Positions 1 to 8,672 of a DNA stretch of 64,000 bases are shown here, piece after piece (position 1 is the first letter of the stretch; each line of letters begins with the position of its first letter). Origin of the DNA: Streptomyces sp. YIM 121038 (GTDB taxonomy: Bacteria > Actinomycetota > Actinomycetes > Streptomycetales > Streptomycetaceae); NCBI RefSeq assembly GCF_006088715.1, contig NZ_CP030771.1:2170001-2234000 (forward strand), given 5' to 3'. Made by a program: the position numbers and the translations under genes. The notes under the pieces were generated by a model. That model was not told the DNA's origin. It worked only from the letters and a program-made list of their open reading frames with translations, and searched no databases.

Positions 1-909
1 GGCGATGGCCTTGCGCACGCCGGCCTTGCCCGCGACCGGGTCCTTGACGTTGAAGACCAGGTGCTGGACCTCGGCGCTGGTGCCCTCGACGACCTGGAGC
101 TTGCGGTCGTTGTCCTGCTGGATGTCGGAGATGTCCGCGGCGGCGAGGCCTCGGTAGGCGACGTCGATCTTCTCGTCGGTGATCGCCTGCTTGAGGGCCT
201 TGCGGTCGCCGTGGAAGAAGCGGAGCGTGACGCCCTCGTTCTTCGGCTTGGCGGAGCCGTGGTAGCTGTCGTTGACGGCGAAGACGGCCTGGTCCTTGCT
301 GAAGGAGTCCAGCTTGTAGGGGCCGGAGCCGATGGCCTCGCCGTCGGCGCGGAGCTTGTTCGCCGGGTACTCGCGGTGGTCGACGATGGAGCCCGCACCG
401 GAGGCGATCTTGCTGGGGAAGGTCGCGTCGGGGACCTTCAGCTTGAAGACGACCGTCTTGGCGTTGGGCGTCTCGACGCGGTCGAGCATCGGGAACATCA
501 GCGCCGGGCCCTTGCCGTCGTTGATGTTCATCATGCGGTCGAAGGAGAACTTGACGTCCTTCGAGGTGAGGGCGTTTCCGTTGCTGAACTTCAGGCCCTG
601 GCGCAGCGTGCAGGTGTAGACCTTGGTCCGCTGGTCGGTGAAGCCGCACTTCCTGGCGGCCTCGGGCTCCGGTTCGGTGGCGCCCTTGGGGAAGCTCAGG
701 AGCGACTGGAAGACGTTGTTGAACAGGAGCCAGGAGCCCGGGTCGTAACCGGAGGCCGGGTCGGTGGCGACGACGTCGTCGGACATGCCGACGACCACGG
801 AGTCGCTGTCGTCGGCCGATCCGGAGGACTCGGAGCCACAGCCGGTCAGCAGGGCGGCGGCCAGGCCCGAGGAGAGGGGGAGGGCCAGCCACGGGTTACG
901 GATTTTCAC
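1..909 (-). CDS. ABC transporter substrate-binding lipoprotein, partial
   Basis: N-terminal 303 residues of a peptide/nickel-type (SBP_bac_5 family) periplasmic binding protein; the rest lies beyond the window edge. The GTG at 909 gives a signal peptide with a hydrophobic core and the lipobox LLTGC, so the mature protein is a membrane-anchored lipoprotein. The family captures oligopeptides for ABC import. It lies 43 bp downstream of a paralogue with which it shares blocks such as EPEPEAA(R/Q)KCGFTD and GSGPY, indicating tandem duplication. No permease or ATPase gene is visible here. Function as a binding protein is secure; the ligand is unknown. Confidence 0.9.
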   Translation of the reverse strand, partial: MKIRNPWLALPLSSGLAAALLTGCGSESSGSADDSDSVVVGMSDDVVATDPASGYDPGSWLLFNNVFQSLLSFPKGATEPEPEAARKCGFTDQRTKVYTCTLRQGLKFSNGNALTSKDVKFSFDRMMNINDGKGPALMFPMLDRVETPNAKTVVFKLKVPDATFPSKIASGAGSIVDHREYPANKLRADGEAIGSGPYKLDSFSKDQAVFAVNDSYHGSAKPKNEGVTLRFFHGDRKALKQAITDEKIDVAYRGLAAADISDIQQDNDRKLQVVEGTSAEVQHLVFNVKDPVAGKAGVRKAIA

Positions 910-952
910 TTGCGTGCCTTGTCGTTGTCTCTGTCGGCGTGTGGGGCGTCGA

Positions 953-2563
953 TCAGTCGCCCACGCCACGGGCGAGCTCCCACAACTGCAGGTTGGAGGA
1001 GGAGTTGAGAGCCCATTCGACGCCTGTGATGTCGTCACGGGCGGCGATGTACTGCTTGCCCTGCCACAGCGGGAGCACCGGGACGTCCTCGGCCACGATG
1101 TCCTGGATCCGCTCGATGCTCTTGGCGGCGCTGAGGCGGTCGGCCTCGCGGCGTGAGGTGGGGATCAGTTCGTTGTTGATGGTCCGGTTGCGGTAGGGCG
1201 AGCTGAGGAAGTTGTCCTCGGCGAGGAACGGCGCCAGGAAGTTGTCGGCGTCCGGGAAGTCGGGGAACCAGCCCATGCCGTAGACGTCGTACTTGCCCTG
1301 CTGGGCGGCGGCGCGGAAGGTGTTCCAGACGTCGCCCTTGATCTTGACGTCGAAGAGGCCGCTGTCGTTGAGCTGCTGGCTCAGGACCTCGAACTCCTTC
1401 TTCGTGGCCGGGCCGTAGTGGTCGGTGGTGTAGTGCAGCGTCAGCTTCACCGGCGTGTCGATGCCCGCCCCGGCGAGCAGCTCCTTGGCCTTCTTGACGC
1501 TGGGGTCGTTGTAGCGGTTGAAGAAGGAGTTGGAGTGGCCGGTGATGGTGGTCGGCACCAGCGAGTACAGCGGGTCGGCGGTGGAGCCGTAGACCTTGCC
1601 CACGAGCGCGCCGCGGTCGATGACCTGCGCCATGGCCTGGCGGACGGCCTTGTCCTTCACGCTCGCCGCGTCGGTGTTGAAGGCGAGGTAGCGGATCTCC
1701 AGGCCGGGCATGTCGACGAGGTCGAGGTTCTTGCCCGGGTTCACGTCGAGCTGCTTGATCTGCTCAGGCGACATGGTGCGGGTCATCAGGTCGATGTCGC
1801 CGTCCTCCAGCGCCTTGCCCATGGCGGTGGAGGTGGCGAAGGTGCGCAGCTCGACCTTCTTGTTCTGCGGGGAGAAGGAGCCCTTGTAGTTCGGGTTCTT
1901 GGTGAAGACGGCCTTGACCAGCTGGTCGTTCTTCACTTCCTGCTTGACGGTGTACGGCCCGGAGCCGTCGAGGTCGAAGCCCTCGCGCAGCTTGCCCTTG
2001 CGGTAGTGGTCGGGGCTGACGATGCCCGCGGTCGGCGTGGCGAGCTTGTACGGGAAGGTCGCGTCGGGGGTCTTCAGATGGAAGACGACGCCGCGCTCGC
2101 CCTGGACCTCGATGGTCTCGACGTTGGACACGAGCTGGGCGGAACCGCTGGGGTTGGTGACCTTCATGTCGCGCACACGCTCGATGGAGAACTTCACGTC
2201 GGCGGCGGTCAGCGGCTTGCCGTCGGCGAACTTGAGGTCCTTGCGCAGGGTGCAGGCGTAGCGCTCGTTGCCGGTGTCGGTGAAGCCGCACTTCTGGGCC
2301 GCCTCGGGCTCCGGCTCGCCGCCGCCCCCGCGCGGCAGGGCCATCAGCGTCTGGAGGGTCTGGCGCAGTACGTTCCAGGACCCGGCGTCGTAGGCGTACG
2401 CCGGGTCGAACGGAGCCGGTACCTCTTTGGAGGCCCTGAACCGGTCGGTGGTGCCCGCTGCGATGGGGTCGTCGCCGTCCCCGCTGCCCGAACCGCCACA
2501 CGCGGCAAGCGCGGGGGCGAGCAGACCTATCAGGGCCGGCAGCACCAAAGTCTTGCGGTTCAT
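953..2563 (-). CDS. ABC transporter substrate-binding lipoprotein (peptide type)
   Basis: A 536-residue SBP_bac_5 family binding protein, full length for the family. The ATG at 2563 was chosen over an upstream ATG (2605) because it starts the signal peptide MNRKTLVLPALIGLL directly, has a GGAG ribosome site about 10 nt upstream, and is followed by the lipobox AACGG. Family blocks FADGKPLTAADVKFSIERV and DGSGPYTV are present. It is the first of two tandem binding-protein genes on this strand; the second starts 43 bp after its stop, so both are probably co-transcribed. Substrate not determined by sequence. Confidence 0.92.
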   Translation of the reverse strand: MNRKTLVLPALIGLLAPALAACGGSGSGDGDDPIAAGTTDRFRASKEVPAPFDPAYAYDAGSWNVLRQTLQTLMALPRGGGGEPEPEAAQKCGFTDTGNERYACTLRKDLKFADGKPLTAADVKFSIERVRDMKVTNPSGSAQLVSNVETIEVQGERGVVFHLKTPDATFPYKLATPTAGIVSPDHYRKGKLREGFDLDGSGPYTVKQEVKNDQLVKAVFTKNPNYKGSFSPQNKKVELRTFATSTAMGKALEDGDIDLMTRTMSPEQIKQLDVNPGKNLDLVDMPGLEIRYLAFNTDAASVKDKAVRQAMAQVIDRGALVGKVYGSTADPLYSLVPTTITGHSNSFFNRYNDPSVKKAKELLAGAGIDTPVKLTLHYTTDHYGPATKKEFEVLSQQLNDSGLFDVKIKGDVWNTFRAAAQQGKYDVYGMGWFPDFPDADNFLAPFLAEDNFLSSPYRNRTINNELIPTSRREADRLSAAKSIERIQDIVAEDVPVLPLWQGKQYIAARDDITGVEWALNSSSNLQLWELARGVGD

Positions 2564-2978
2564 GCTGGACGTTCTCCAGAGCTCTTGATCCCGTGTTTCC
2601 GGCAACGGCGGGGTGGGGTTGATAGGGGCACGGGGGGTGGCGGCGATGTTCTCGCGACGAGATTAGTCCGCGCCCTTAGGGGCGTTGACGGAGACCGGAG
2701 TTGGGCTGCCATCACGCAGGGATACGGGGTGTGGACGCACCGATAACGCGACAGTGGAAGGTTTCGTGCACCGTCGGGCCAATCGGGACACAAGGGCATG
2801 TCCCCCCAGGGGTACACCACCCCATCTGCACAAGTCGGCGCAGCTGTCGACCCTCTTACCAGTGGGAAAGGTCACACTTTCAACTGGGCGCGCTGTCTGG
2901 GCTTTTCAGCCATGGGCCGGTGGTTGGCCGGTTCTCCGCAGCCCCGGAGGCGCTCGGCTCCGGGGCGGGCCGGGGCGG
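2564..2978. other. Intergenic region between binding protein and HAD genes
   Basis: About 415 bp without a supported gene. It should carry the promoter of the binding-protein pair on the minus strand, but no clear -35/-10 pair stands out. The terminator of the HAD gene sits at its upstream end. Open frames here lack ribosome sites and family resemblance. Confidence 0.6.
2941..2966 (-). terminator. Putative terminator of the HAD gene
   Basis: Perfect 9-bp stem (GCCCCGGAG with CTCCGGGGC) and an 8-nt loop, 13 nt after the HAD stop codon on the minus strand. No T-run, as is common in Streptomyces. Confidence 0.6.
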
Positions 2979-3689
2979 TCAGCGGCGCGGGGCGGGCGTG
3001 TTCATCAGGCCGCGCAGGAACGACAGGTCGACGTGTTCGAGCGAGGGTACGACGGTCCGGCCCGCGGCCGGGCCGATGGGCGCGACGGACGGCACGGCCA
3101 CCACGCGGCAGCCCGCGGCCTCGGCTGCGGCCACGCCGGTCGCGGTGTCCTCGATGACCGCGCAGCGGGACGGGTCGGCGCCGAGCCCCGACGCGGCGAG
3201 CAGATACGGGTCGGGGTGCGGCTTGGTGCGGGCCACCTCGTCGCCCGCGACGGTCAGGGCGAAGTGGTGGGCGCCGATGGAGCCGAGGACGCGGTCGATG
3301 ATGCGCCGGTGCGAGGCGGAGACCAGGGCCGTCGGCACCTCGTGGGCGGAGAGCTCGGCGAGCAGTCTGGCGGCGCCCGGCATCAGCGGCAGGGCGCGGC
3401 TGATGCGGTCCTCGAAGCCGTCGTTGAGCAGGACCGTCAGCTCGTCGAGGGTGATGTCGGCGCCGGTGGCCTCGATGAGGAAGCCCGCGCTGCGGGACAT
3501 GGGACCGCCCACCACGACGTCGCGCCAGGCCTCGTCGAGCCGGTGGCCGAGCGCGGCGAACACCTCGACCTCGGCGTCCCACCAGAAGCCCTCGGTGTCG
3601 ACGAGCGTTCCGTCCATGTCGAGGAGAACGGCCTGCAGCGCGGAGCCTTCGGCCGTTCGTGTTCCGAATGCGGGGACCGTACTGGTCAT
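2979..3689 (-). CDS. HAD-superfamily phosphatase
   Basis: A 236-residue HAD hydrolase of the beta-phosphoglucomutase/phosphatase type. Motif I is LLDMDGTLVDTE near residues 24-35, motif II is VSASHRR, motif III the lysine in TKPHPDPY and motif IV IEDTATGV. Start ATG 3689 follows GGAGGTG with 6-nt spacing. The family dephosphorylates small phosphorylated metabolites; the substrate is not predictable. It lies downstream of metH on the same strand but a hairpin separates the two, so co-transcription is uncertain. An imperfect palindrome at 3742-3762 could be its operator. Confidence 0.88.
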   Translation of the reverse strand: MTSTVPAFGTRTAEGSALQAVLLDMDGTLVDTEGFWWDAEVEVFAALGHRLDEAWRDVVVGGPMSRSAGFLIEATGADITLDELTVLLNDGFEDRISRALPLMPGAARLLAELSAHEVPTALVSASHRRIIDRVLGSIGAHHFALTVAGDEVARTKPHPDPYLLAASGLGADPSRCAVIEDTATGVAAAEAAGCRVVAVPSVAPIGPAAGRTVVPSLEHVDLSFLRGLMNTPAPRR

Positions 3690-3715
3690 CCGTACACCTC
3701 CATGAGGGACGAGAA

Positions 3716-3740
3716 GGCCGGCCCCAGAAGGGGACCGGCC
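3716..3740 (-). terminator. Hairpin downstream of metH
   Basis: GGCCGGCCCC and GGGGACCGGCC pair around AGAA with one bulge, 72 nt past the metH stop codon and 27 nt before the HAD start. Likely terminates or attenuates metH readthrough. Confidence 0.55.
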
Positions 3741-3741
3741 T

Positions 3742-3762
3742 GTACTGGACCGACCAGTGTAC
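3742..3762. promoter_or_regulatory. Palindrome upstream of HAD gene, possible operator
   Basis: The core ACTGG-ACCGA-CCAGT is a perfect 5-bp inverted repeat flanked on both sides by GTAC. It lies 53-73 bp upstream of the HAD start. TetR-type operators often look like this, but no TetR gene is adjacent; the regulator is unknown. Confidence 0.35.
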
Positions 3763-3811
3763 GACTCGTCCGGTGTGAATGCTCTTGGGTTACGGCCGGG
3801 GCGGAGCGACT

Positions 3812-6800
3812 TCAGCGGGCGTTGAAGTACTTCGCCTCCGGGTGGTGCAGCACGATGGCGTCCGTGGACTGCTCGGGGTGGAGCTGGAACTCCTCGGAGA
3901 GCTGGACGCCGATGCGCTCGGGCCGCAGGAGCTCGGCGATCTTCGCGCGGTCCTCCAGGTCCGGGCAGGCGCCGTAGCCGAGCGAGAAGCGCGCGCCGCG
4001 GTACTTGAGCGCGAACATGTCCTCGACGTCGGCGGGGTCCTCGCCGCCGAAGCCCAGCTCGGCGCGCACGCGCGCGTGCCAGTACTCGGCGAGGGCCTCG
4101 GCCAACTGCACGGACAGGCCATGCAGTTCCAGGTAGTCGCGGTAGGAGTCGGCGGCGAACAGCTCGGCGGTGGCCTCGCCGATCTTCGAGCCGACGGTGA
4201 CGACCTGGAGGCCCACCACGTCGGTCTCGCCGGACTCCTCGGGGCGGAAGAAGTCCGCGAGGCACAGGTGGCGGCCGCGGCGCTGGCGCGGGAAGGAGAA
4301 GCGGGTGCGCTCGTTGCCCTGCTCGTCCAGGATGATCAGGTCGTCGCCCTTGGAGACGCAGGGGAAGTAGCCGTAGACGACGGCGGCTTCGAGCAGGCTC
4401 TTGGTCTGCAGGTCGTCGAGCAGACCGCGCAGCCGGGGCCTGCCCTCGGTCTCGGCGAGCTCCTCGTACGTCGGCCCGTCGCCGGTGCGGGCCTGCTTCA
4501 GGCCCCACTGGCCCTTGAACAGGGCGCCCTCGTCCAGCCAGGAGGCGTACTCCTTGAGCTGGATGCCCTTGATGACGCGGGTGCCCCAGAACGGCGGCGT
4601 GGGCACGGGGTTGTCGACGGCGACGTCGGAGCGGGCCGGGCCCTCGGGCTCCTTGACCTCGACGGCGGCCGTGTCCCGCTTGGGCACGCGGCGCTGCTTG
4701 AGCTCGGGCAGGGTGGCGCCGGGCACGCCGCGCTTGACGGCGATGAGGGCGTCCATCAGGCGCAGGCCCTCGAAGGCGTCGCGGGCGTAGCGGACCTCGC
4801 CCTCGTAGATCTCGTGCAGGTCCTGCTCGACGTAGGCGCGGGTGAGGGCGGCGCCGCCGAGGATGACCGGGTAGTCCGCGGCCATCTGGCGCTGGTTCAG
4901 CTCCTCCAGGTTCTCCTTCATGATCACGGTGGACTTGACCAGGAGGCCGGACATGCCGATGACGTCGGCCTTGTGTTCCTGCGCGGCGTCGAGGATCGCG
5001 GCCACGGGCTGCTTGATGCCCAGGTTGACCACGTTGTAGCCGTTGTTGGACAGGATGATGTCGACGAGGTTCTTGCCGATGTCGTGGACGTCGCCGCGGA
5101 CGGTGGCGAGGACGATGGTGCCCTTGCCCTCGGCGTCGGACTTCTCCATGTGCGGTTCGAGGTGGGCGACGGCCGTCTTCATGACCTCGGCGGACTGGAG
5201 CACGAACGGCAGCTGCATCTGACCGGATCCGAACAGCTCGCCGACGACCTTCATGCCCTCCAGGAGGGTGTCGTTGACGATGTCGAGGGCCTTGCGGGTC
5301 TCCAGGGCCTCGTCGAGGTCGGTCTCCAGGCCGTTCTTCTCGCCGTCGATGATGCGGCGCTGGAGGCGCTCGTCCAGCGGCAGGGCGGCCAGCTCCTCGG
5401 CCTTGCCCGCCTTGAGGGACTTGGCGGTGGCGCCCTCGAAGAGCGCCATCAGCTTCTGCAGCGGGTCGTAGCCCTCGGCGCGGCGGTCGTAGATCAGGTC
5501 GAGGGCGGTGGTGACCTCCTCCTCGCTGAAGCGCGCGATCGGCAGGATCTTCGAGGCGTGCACGATCGCGGAGTCGAGGCCGGCCTTGACGCACTCGTCC
5601 AGGAAGACGGAGTTCAGCAGGATGCGGGCGGCCGGGTTGAGGCCGAAGGAGATGTTGGACAGGCCGAGCGTGGTCTGGACGTCCGGGTGGCGCCGCTTGA
5701 GCTCGCGGATCGCCTCGATGGTGGCGATGCCGTCCTTGCGGGACTCCTCCTGACCGGTGCAGATGGTGAACGTCAGGGTGTCGATGAGGATGTCCGACTC
5801 CAGGATGCCCCAGTTCCCGGTGAGGTCGTCGATGAGCCGCTCGGCGATCTCGACCTTCTTCTCGGGGGTGCGGGCCTGGCCCTCCTCGTCGATGGTGAGG
5901 GCGATGAGGGCGGCGCCGTGCTCCTGGGCCAGCTCGGTGACCTTGGCGAAGCGGGACTCGGGGCCGTCGCCGTCCTCGTAGTTCACGGAGTTGATGACGG
6001 CGCGGCCGCCCAGCTTCTCCAGGCCCGCCTGGATGACGTCGACCTCGGTGGAGTCCAGGACGATGGGCAGCGTGGAGGCGGTGGCGAAGCGTCCGGCGAG
6101 CTCCTCCATGTCCGCCACGCCGTCGCGGCCCACGTAGTCGACGCACAGGTCGAGCATGTGGGCGCCCTCGCGGATCTGGTCGCGGGCCATCTCCACGCAG
6201 TCGTCCCAGCGGGCGTCCAGCATGGCCTCGCGGAACTTCTTGGAGCCGTTGGCGTTGGTCCGCTCGCCGATCGCGAGGTACGACGTGTCCTGGCGGAACG
6301 GGACAGTCTGGTAGAGCGAGGCGGCGCCCGGCTCGGGGCGCGGGTCGCGCGTGGTCGGGGTGAGTCCGCGCACGCGCTCGACGACCTGGCGCAGGTGCTC
6401 GGGCGTCGTGCCGCAGCAGCCGCCGATGAGGGACAGGCCGTACTCGCTGACGAACGTCTCCTGGGCGTCGGCCAGCTCGGCGGCCGACAGCGGGTAGTGG
6501 GCGCCGTCCTTGCCGAGGACGGGCAGGCCCGCGTTGGGCATGCAGGCGAGCGGCACGCGCGAGTGGCGGGCCAGATAGCGCAGGTGCTCGCTCATCTCGG
6601 CCGGGCCGGTCGCGCAGTTGAGGCCGATCATGTCGATGCCGAGGGGCTCCAGGGCGGTGAGCGCGGCGCCGATCTCCGAGCCGAGGAGCATCGTGCCGGT
6701 CGTCTCCACCGTGACGGAGCAGATCAGCGGCAGGTTCGCACCGGTGGCCTCCAGGGCGCGGCGGGCGCCGAGCAGGGCCGACTTGGTCTGGAGCAGGTCC

Positions 6801-7342
6801 TGGGTGGTCTCCACCAGGAGCGCGTCGGCGCCGCCGGCGATCATGCCTTCGGCGTTCTGCTGGTAGGCGTCGCGCAGCAGCCGGTACGGGGCGTGGCCGA
6901 GGGTGGGCAGCTTGGTGCCGGGGCCCATGGAGCCGAGCACCCAGCGCTGCTGTCCGGTGCTCGCGGTGAACTCGTCGGCGACCTCGCGGGCGATGCGGGC
7001 ACCGGCCTCGGAGAGCTCGAAGACGCGCTCGGGGATGTCGTACTCGCCGAGCGCGGCGTGGTTCGCGCCGAAGGTGTTGGTCTCCACGCAGTCGACGCCC
7101 GCGGCGAAGTACTCCTCGTGCACGGAGCGGACGATGTCGGGACGGGTGACGTTCAGGACCTCGTTACAGCCTTCGAGGTTCTGGAAGTCCTCGAGGCTGG
7201 GGTCCTGTGCCTGCAGCATCGTGCCCATCGCGCCGTCGGCGACCACCACGCGGGTGGCGAGCGCCTCGCGAAGGGCGTCGGCTCGGTTCCCGGCGGAGGT
7301 CTCCGCTGCGGAAACGGATGAGGGGGTCGGCGACGAGGCCAT
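3812..7342 (-). CDS. metH: Cobalamin-dependent methionine synthase
   Basis: A 1176-residue MetH, which transfers a methyl group from 5-methyltetrahydrofolate through cobalamin to homocysteine. All four modules are present in order: homocysteine-binding barrel with zinc ligands C243 and C309/C310 (GGCCGTTP at 307-314), pterin-binding domain beginning at SYLAIGERTNANG, cobalamin domain with the cobalt-ligand histidine H753 in DVHDIG, and the C-terminal reactivation domain with FSLGYGACPD. ATG 7342 follows GGGAG with 8-nt spacing. It is single-gene on this strand. I looked for a cobalamin or SAH riboswitch in the leader and found none that I could support. It feeds the methyl cycle that the nearby salvage genes replenish. 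Confidence 0.98.
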   Translation of the reverse strand: MASSPTPSSVSAAETSAGNRADALREALATRVVVADGAMGTMLQAQDPSLEDFQNLEGCNEVLNVTRPDIVRSVHEEYFAAGVDCVETNTFGANHAALGEYDIPERVFELSEAGARIAREVADEFTASTGQQRWVLGSMGPGTKLPTLGHAPYRLLRDAYQQNAEGMIAGGADALLVETTQDLLQTKSALLGARRALEATGANLPLICSVTVETTGTMLLGSEIGAALTALEPLGIDMIGLNCATGPAEMSEHLRYLARHSRVPLACMPNAGLPVLGKDGAHYPLSAAELADAQETFVSEYGLSLIGGCCGTTPEHLRQVVERVRGLTPTTRDPRPEPGAASLYQTVPFRQDTSYLAIGERTNANGSKKFREAMLDARWDDCVEMARDQIREGAHMLDLCVDYVGRDGVADMEELAGRFATASTLPIVLDSTEVDVIQAGLEKLGGRAVINSVNYEDGDGPESRFAKVTELAQEHGAALIALTIDEEGQARTPEKKVEIAERLIDDLTGNWGILESDILIDTLTFTICTGQEESRKDGIATIEAIRELKRRHPDVQTTLGLSNISFGLNPAARILLNSVFLDECVKAGLDSAIVHASKILPIARFSEEEVTTALDLIYDRRAEGYDPLQKLMALFEGATAKSLKAGKAEELAALPLDERLQRRIIDGEKNGLETDLDEALETRKALDIVNDTLLEGMKVVGELFGSGQMQLPFVLQSAEVMKTAVAHLEPHMEKSDAEGKGTIVLATVRGDVHDIGKNLVDIILSNNGYNVVNLGIKQPVAAILDAAQEHKADVIGMSGLLVKSTVIMKENLEELNQRQMAADYPVILGGAALTRAYVEQDLHEIYEGEVRYARDAFEGLRLMDALIAVKRGVPGATLPELKQRRVPKRDTAAVEVKEPEGPARSDVAVDNPVPTPPFWGTRVIKGIQLKEYASWLDEGALFKGQWGLKQARTGDGPTYEELAETEGRPRLRGLLDDLQTKSLLEAAVVYGYFPCVSKGDDLIILDEQGNERTRFSFPRQRRGRHLCLADFFRPEESGETDVVGLQVVTVGSKIGEATAELFAADSYRDYLELHGLSVQLAEALAEYWHARVRAELGFGGEDPADVEDMFALKYRGARFSLGYGACPDLEDRAKIAELLRPERIGVQLSEEFQLHPEQSTDAIVLHHPEAKYFNAR

Positions 7343-7536
7343 GAATGAGCTCCCTGGAGTGCGACGGCTGTCGGCTTTGCGGCTTCCCGTGGAAGGCGCA
7401 CCCGGTCAGCGTAGCCGGGACGGGCGTTCTGGTGTGAGGGCATTCCACGGGACGGACGCGTGGCTGGAAATCGCCGTCGAGGGACCCGCCGCGCGACAAG
7501 GCGGTGCGCACCCTTAGCCAGAGGTCGGCAACGACC

Positions 7537-7542
7537 GATAGT
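7537..7542 (+). promoter_or_regulatory. Possible -10 element of the gylR promoter
   Basis: GATAGT, 17 bp after a weak TTAGCC at 7514, directly abuts the GylR-type palindrome at 7543. The placement suggests autorepression of gylR. Confidence 0.4.
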
Positions 7543-7559
7543 GTTCAGCATTGCCGAAC
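7543..7559. promoter_or_regulatory. GylR-type operator upstream of gylR
   Basis: GTTCAGCATTGCCGAAC is a 17-bp near-perfect palindrome (only two non-central positions break symmetry). A copy differing at three positions lies at 8656-8672 upstream of glpF. Shared palindromes at exactly these two promoters point to binding by the IclR-family product of gylR. Confidence 0.75.
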
Positions 7560-7640
7560 GGCGACCCCGTTCGCGAGGGAGCCGCGGAACGAGTGCCCGG
7601 CACACAGGGGTGCGGGAACGGGATGGAGGAAAGGGCTGCG

Positions 7641-8405
7641 ATGGCACGCAACATCCAGTCGCTCGAACGGGCCGCGGCGATGCTGCGCCTGCTCGCGGGC
7701 GGCGAGCGCCGGCTCGGCCTCTCGGACATCGCCTCCTCCCTCGGTCTGGCCAAGGGCACGGCCCACGGCATCCTGCGCACCCTCCAGCAGGAGGGGTTCG
7801 TGGAGCAGGACGCGGCGTCGGGGCGCTATCAGCTGGGCGCGGAGCTGCTGCGCCTCGGCAACAGCTACCTGGACGTGCACGAGCTGCGCGCCCGCGCCCT
7901 GGTGTGGACCGACGACCTGGCCCGCTCCAGCGGCGAGAGCGTCTACCTGGGCGTGCTTCACCAGCAGGGCGTGCTGATCGTGCACCACGTCTTCCGGCCC
8001 GACGACAGCCGCCAGGTCCTGGAGGTGGGGGCCATGCAGCCGCTGCACTCCACGGCGCTCGGCAAGGTGCTCGCGGCGTACGACCCGGTGGCGCACAGCG
8101 AGGCCCTGGAGGCCGAGCGGCGGGCGTTCACGGACCGGACGGTCTGCGGCCCCGCGGAGTTCGAGGGCGTCCTCGACCTCACGCGGGCGCGCGGGTACGC
8201 GACCGACGAGGAGGAGACCTGGGAAGGGATCGCCTCCGTGGCCGCGCCCATCTACGACCGGCGGCGGATGCCGGTGGGTGCGGTCGGGGTCACGGGCGCG
8301 GTCGAGCGGGTGTGCCCGGACGGGGAGCTGCGGCCGGAGCTGATCGCCGCGGTGCGGGACTGCGCGCGGGCGGTCTCGCGGGACCTGGGCGCCAGCCGCT
8401 TCTGA
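7641..8405 (+). CDS. gylR: IclR-family glycerol operon regulator GylR
   Basis: A 254-residue IclR regulator, the length I recall for Streptomyces GylR. The N-terminal winged helix includes LGLSDIASSLGLAKGTAHGI (about residues 25-45); the C-terminal effector domain has LGVLHQQGVLIVHHV and the LHSTALGKVL block typical of the family. ATG 7641 follows GGAGGAAAG. It precedes glpF-glpK-glpD on the same strand, the arrangement of the known gyl regulon in which GylR represses glycerol uptake genes until glycerol or glycerol-3-phosphate is present. Matching palindromes upstream of its own start and of glpF support autoregulation and operon control. Confidence 0.95.
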   Translation: MARNIQSLERAAAMLRLLAGGERRLGLSDIASSLGLAKGTAHGILRTLQQEGFVEQDAASGRYQLGAELLRLGNSYLDVHELRARALVWTDDLARSSGESVYLGVLHQQGVLIVHHVFRPDDSRQVLEVGAMQPLHSTALGKVLAAYDPVAHSEALEAERRAFTDRTVCGPAEFEGVLDLTRARGYATDEEETWEGIASVAAPIYDRRRMPVGAVGVTGAVERVCPDGELRPELIAAVRDCARAVSRDLGASRF

Positions 8406-8410
8406 CCTCC

Positions 8411-8442
8411 GGCGGGCCCTCGCGGGGCGCCCCGGGCCCGCC
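8411..8442 (+). terminator. gylR terminator
   Basis: GGCGGGCCC pairs with GGGCCCGCC around a 14-nt loop, beginning 6 nt after the gylR stop codon. Confidence 0.65.
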
Positions 8443-8449
8443 CCTTCCC

Positions 8450-8530
8450 GATCCGGGGGGCTCCGCCCCCGTGCCCCCCGTTCGTCGGCGCTTCGCGCCT
8501 CGTCCTCAAACGCCGGACAGGCTGGAACGT
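8450..8530. repeat. Streptomyces intergenic repeat
   Basis: Contains the hairpin CGGGGG/CCCCCG and the string CGCCTCGTCCTCAAACGCC. I recall this unit (reverse form GGCGTTTGAGGA) as dispersed between genes in many Streptomyces genomes. No other copy is seen in this window. Confidence 0.6.
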
Positions 8531-8577
8531 CCCGTGCAGGCCGGTGACCTCAAGTGGCACGCCCACCGATAGGGCGA

Positions 8578-8594
8578 AACGATCAATAACGATC
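8578..8594 (+). promoter_or_regulatory. Tandem AACGATC boxes upstream of glpF promoter
   Basis: AACGATC occurs at 8578-8584 and again at 8588-8594, exactly one helical turn apart and 22 bp upstream of the -35 box. Position suits an activator or second repressor; the binding protein is unknown. Confidence 0.45.
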
Positions 8595-8615
8595 GTGTTT
8601 TCAATTACAGAAGTC

Positions 8616-8645
8616 TTGACGCGCTGGTAACCCCAGAGTCAGACT
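8616..8645 (+). promoter_or_regulatory. Putative glpF-glpK-glpD promoter
   Basis: TTGACG (8616-8621) and CAGACT (8640-8645) are separated by 18 bp. The implied transcript start near 8652 falls just upstream of the GylR palindrome at 8656, a classical repressor placement. Confidence 0.55.
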
Positions 8646-8655
8646 CGCGTCCACC

Positions 8656-8672
8656 GGTCGGCATTGTCGAAC
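8656..8672. promoter_or_regulatory. GylR-type operator upstream of glpF
   Basis: GGTCGGCATTGTCGAAC matches the gylR-proximal palindrome at 14 of 17 positions and lies just downstream of the putative transcription start of the glycerol operon. Confidence 0.72.

Noticed and set aside
953..2746. Long plus-strand open frames opposite the binding-protein gene
   Set aside because: High-GC shadow frames; no ribosome sites, and the composition mirrors the third-position GC bias of the true minus-strand gene.
3779..7321. 1180-codon plus-strand open frame opposite metH
   Set aside because: Complement of an unmistakable, full-length MetH; Gly/Ala/Leu/Val-rich nonsense composition with no family motif.
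7343..7540. Cobalamin, SAM or SAH riboswitch upstream of metH
   Set aside because: Only a small hairpin (CCCGG...CCGGG) is visible; none of the conserved riboswitch boxes that I know could be matched.
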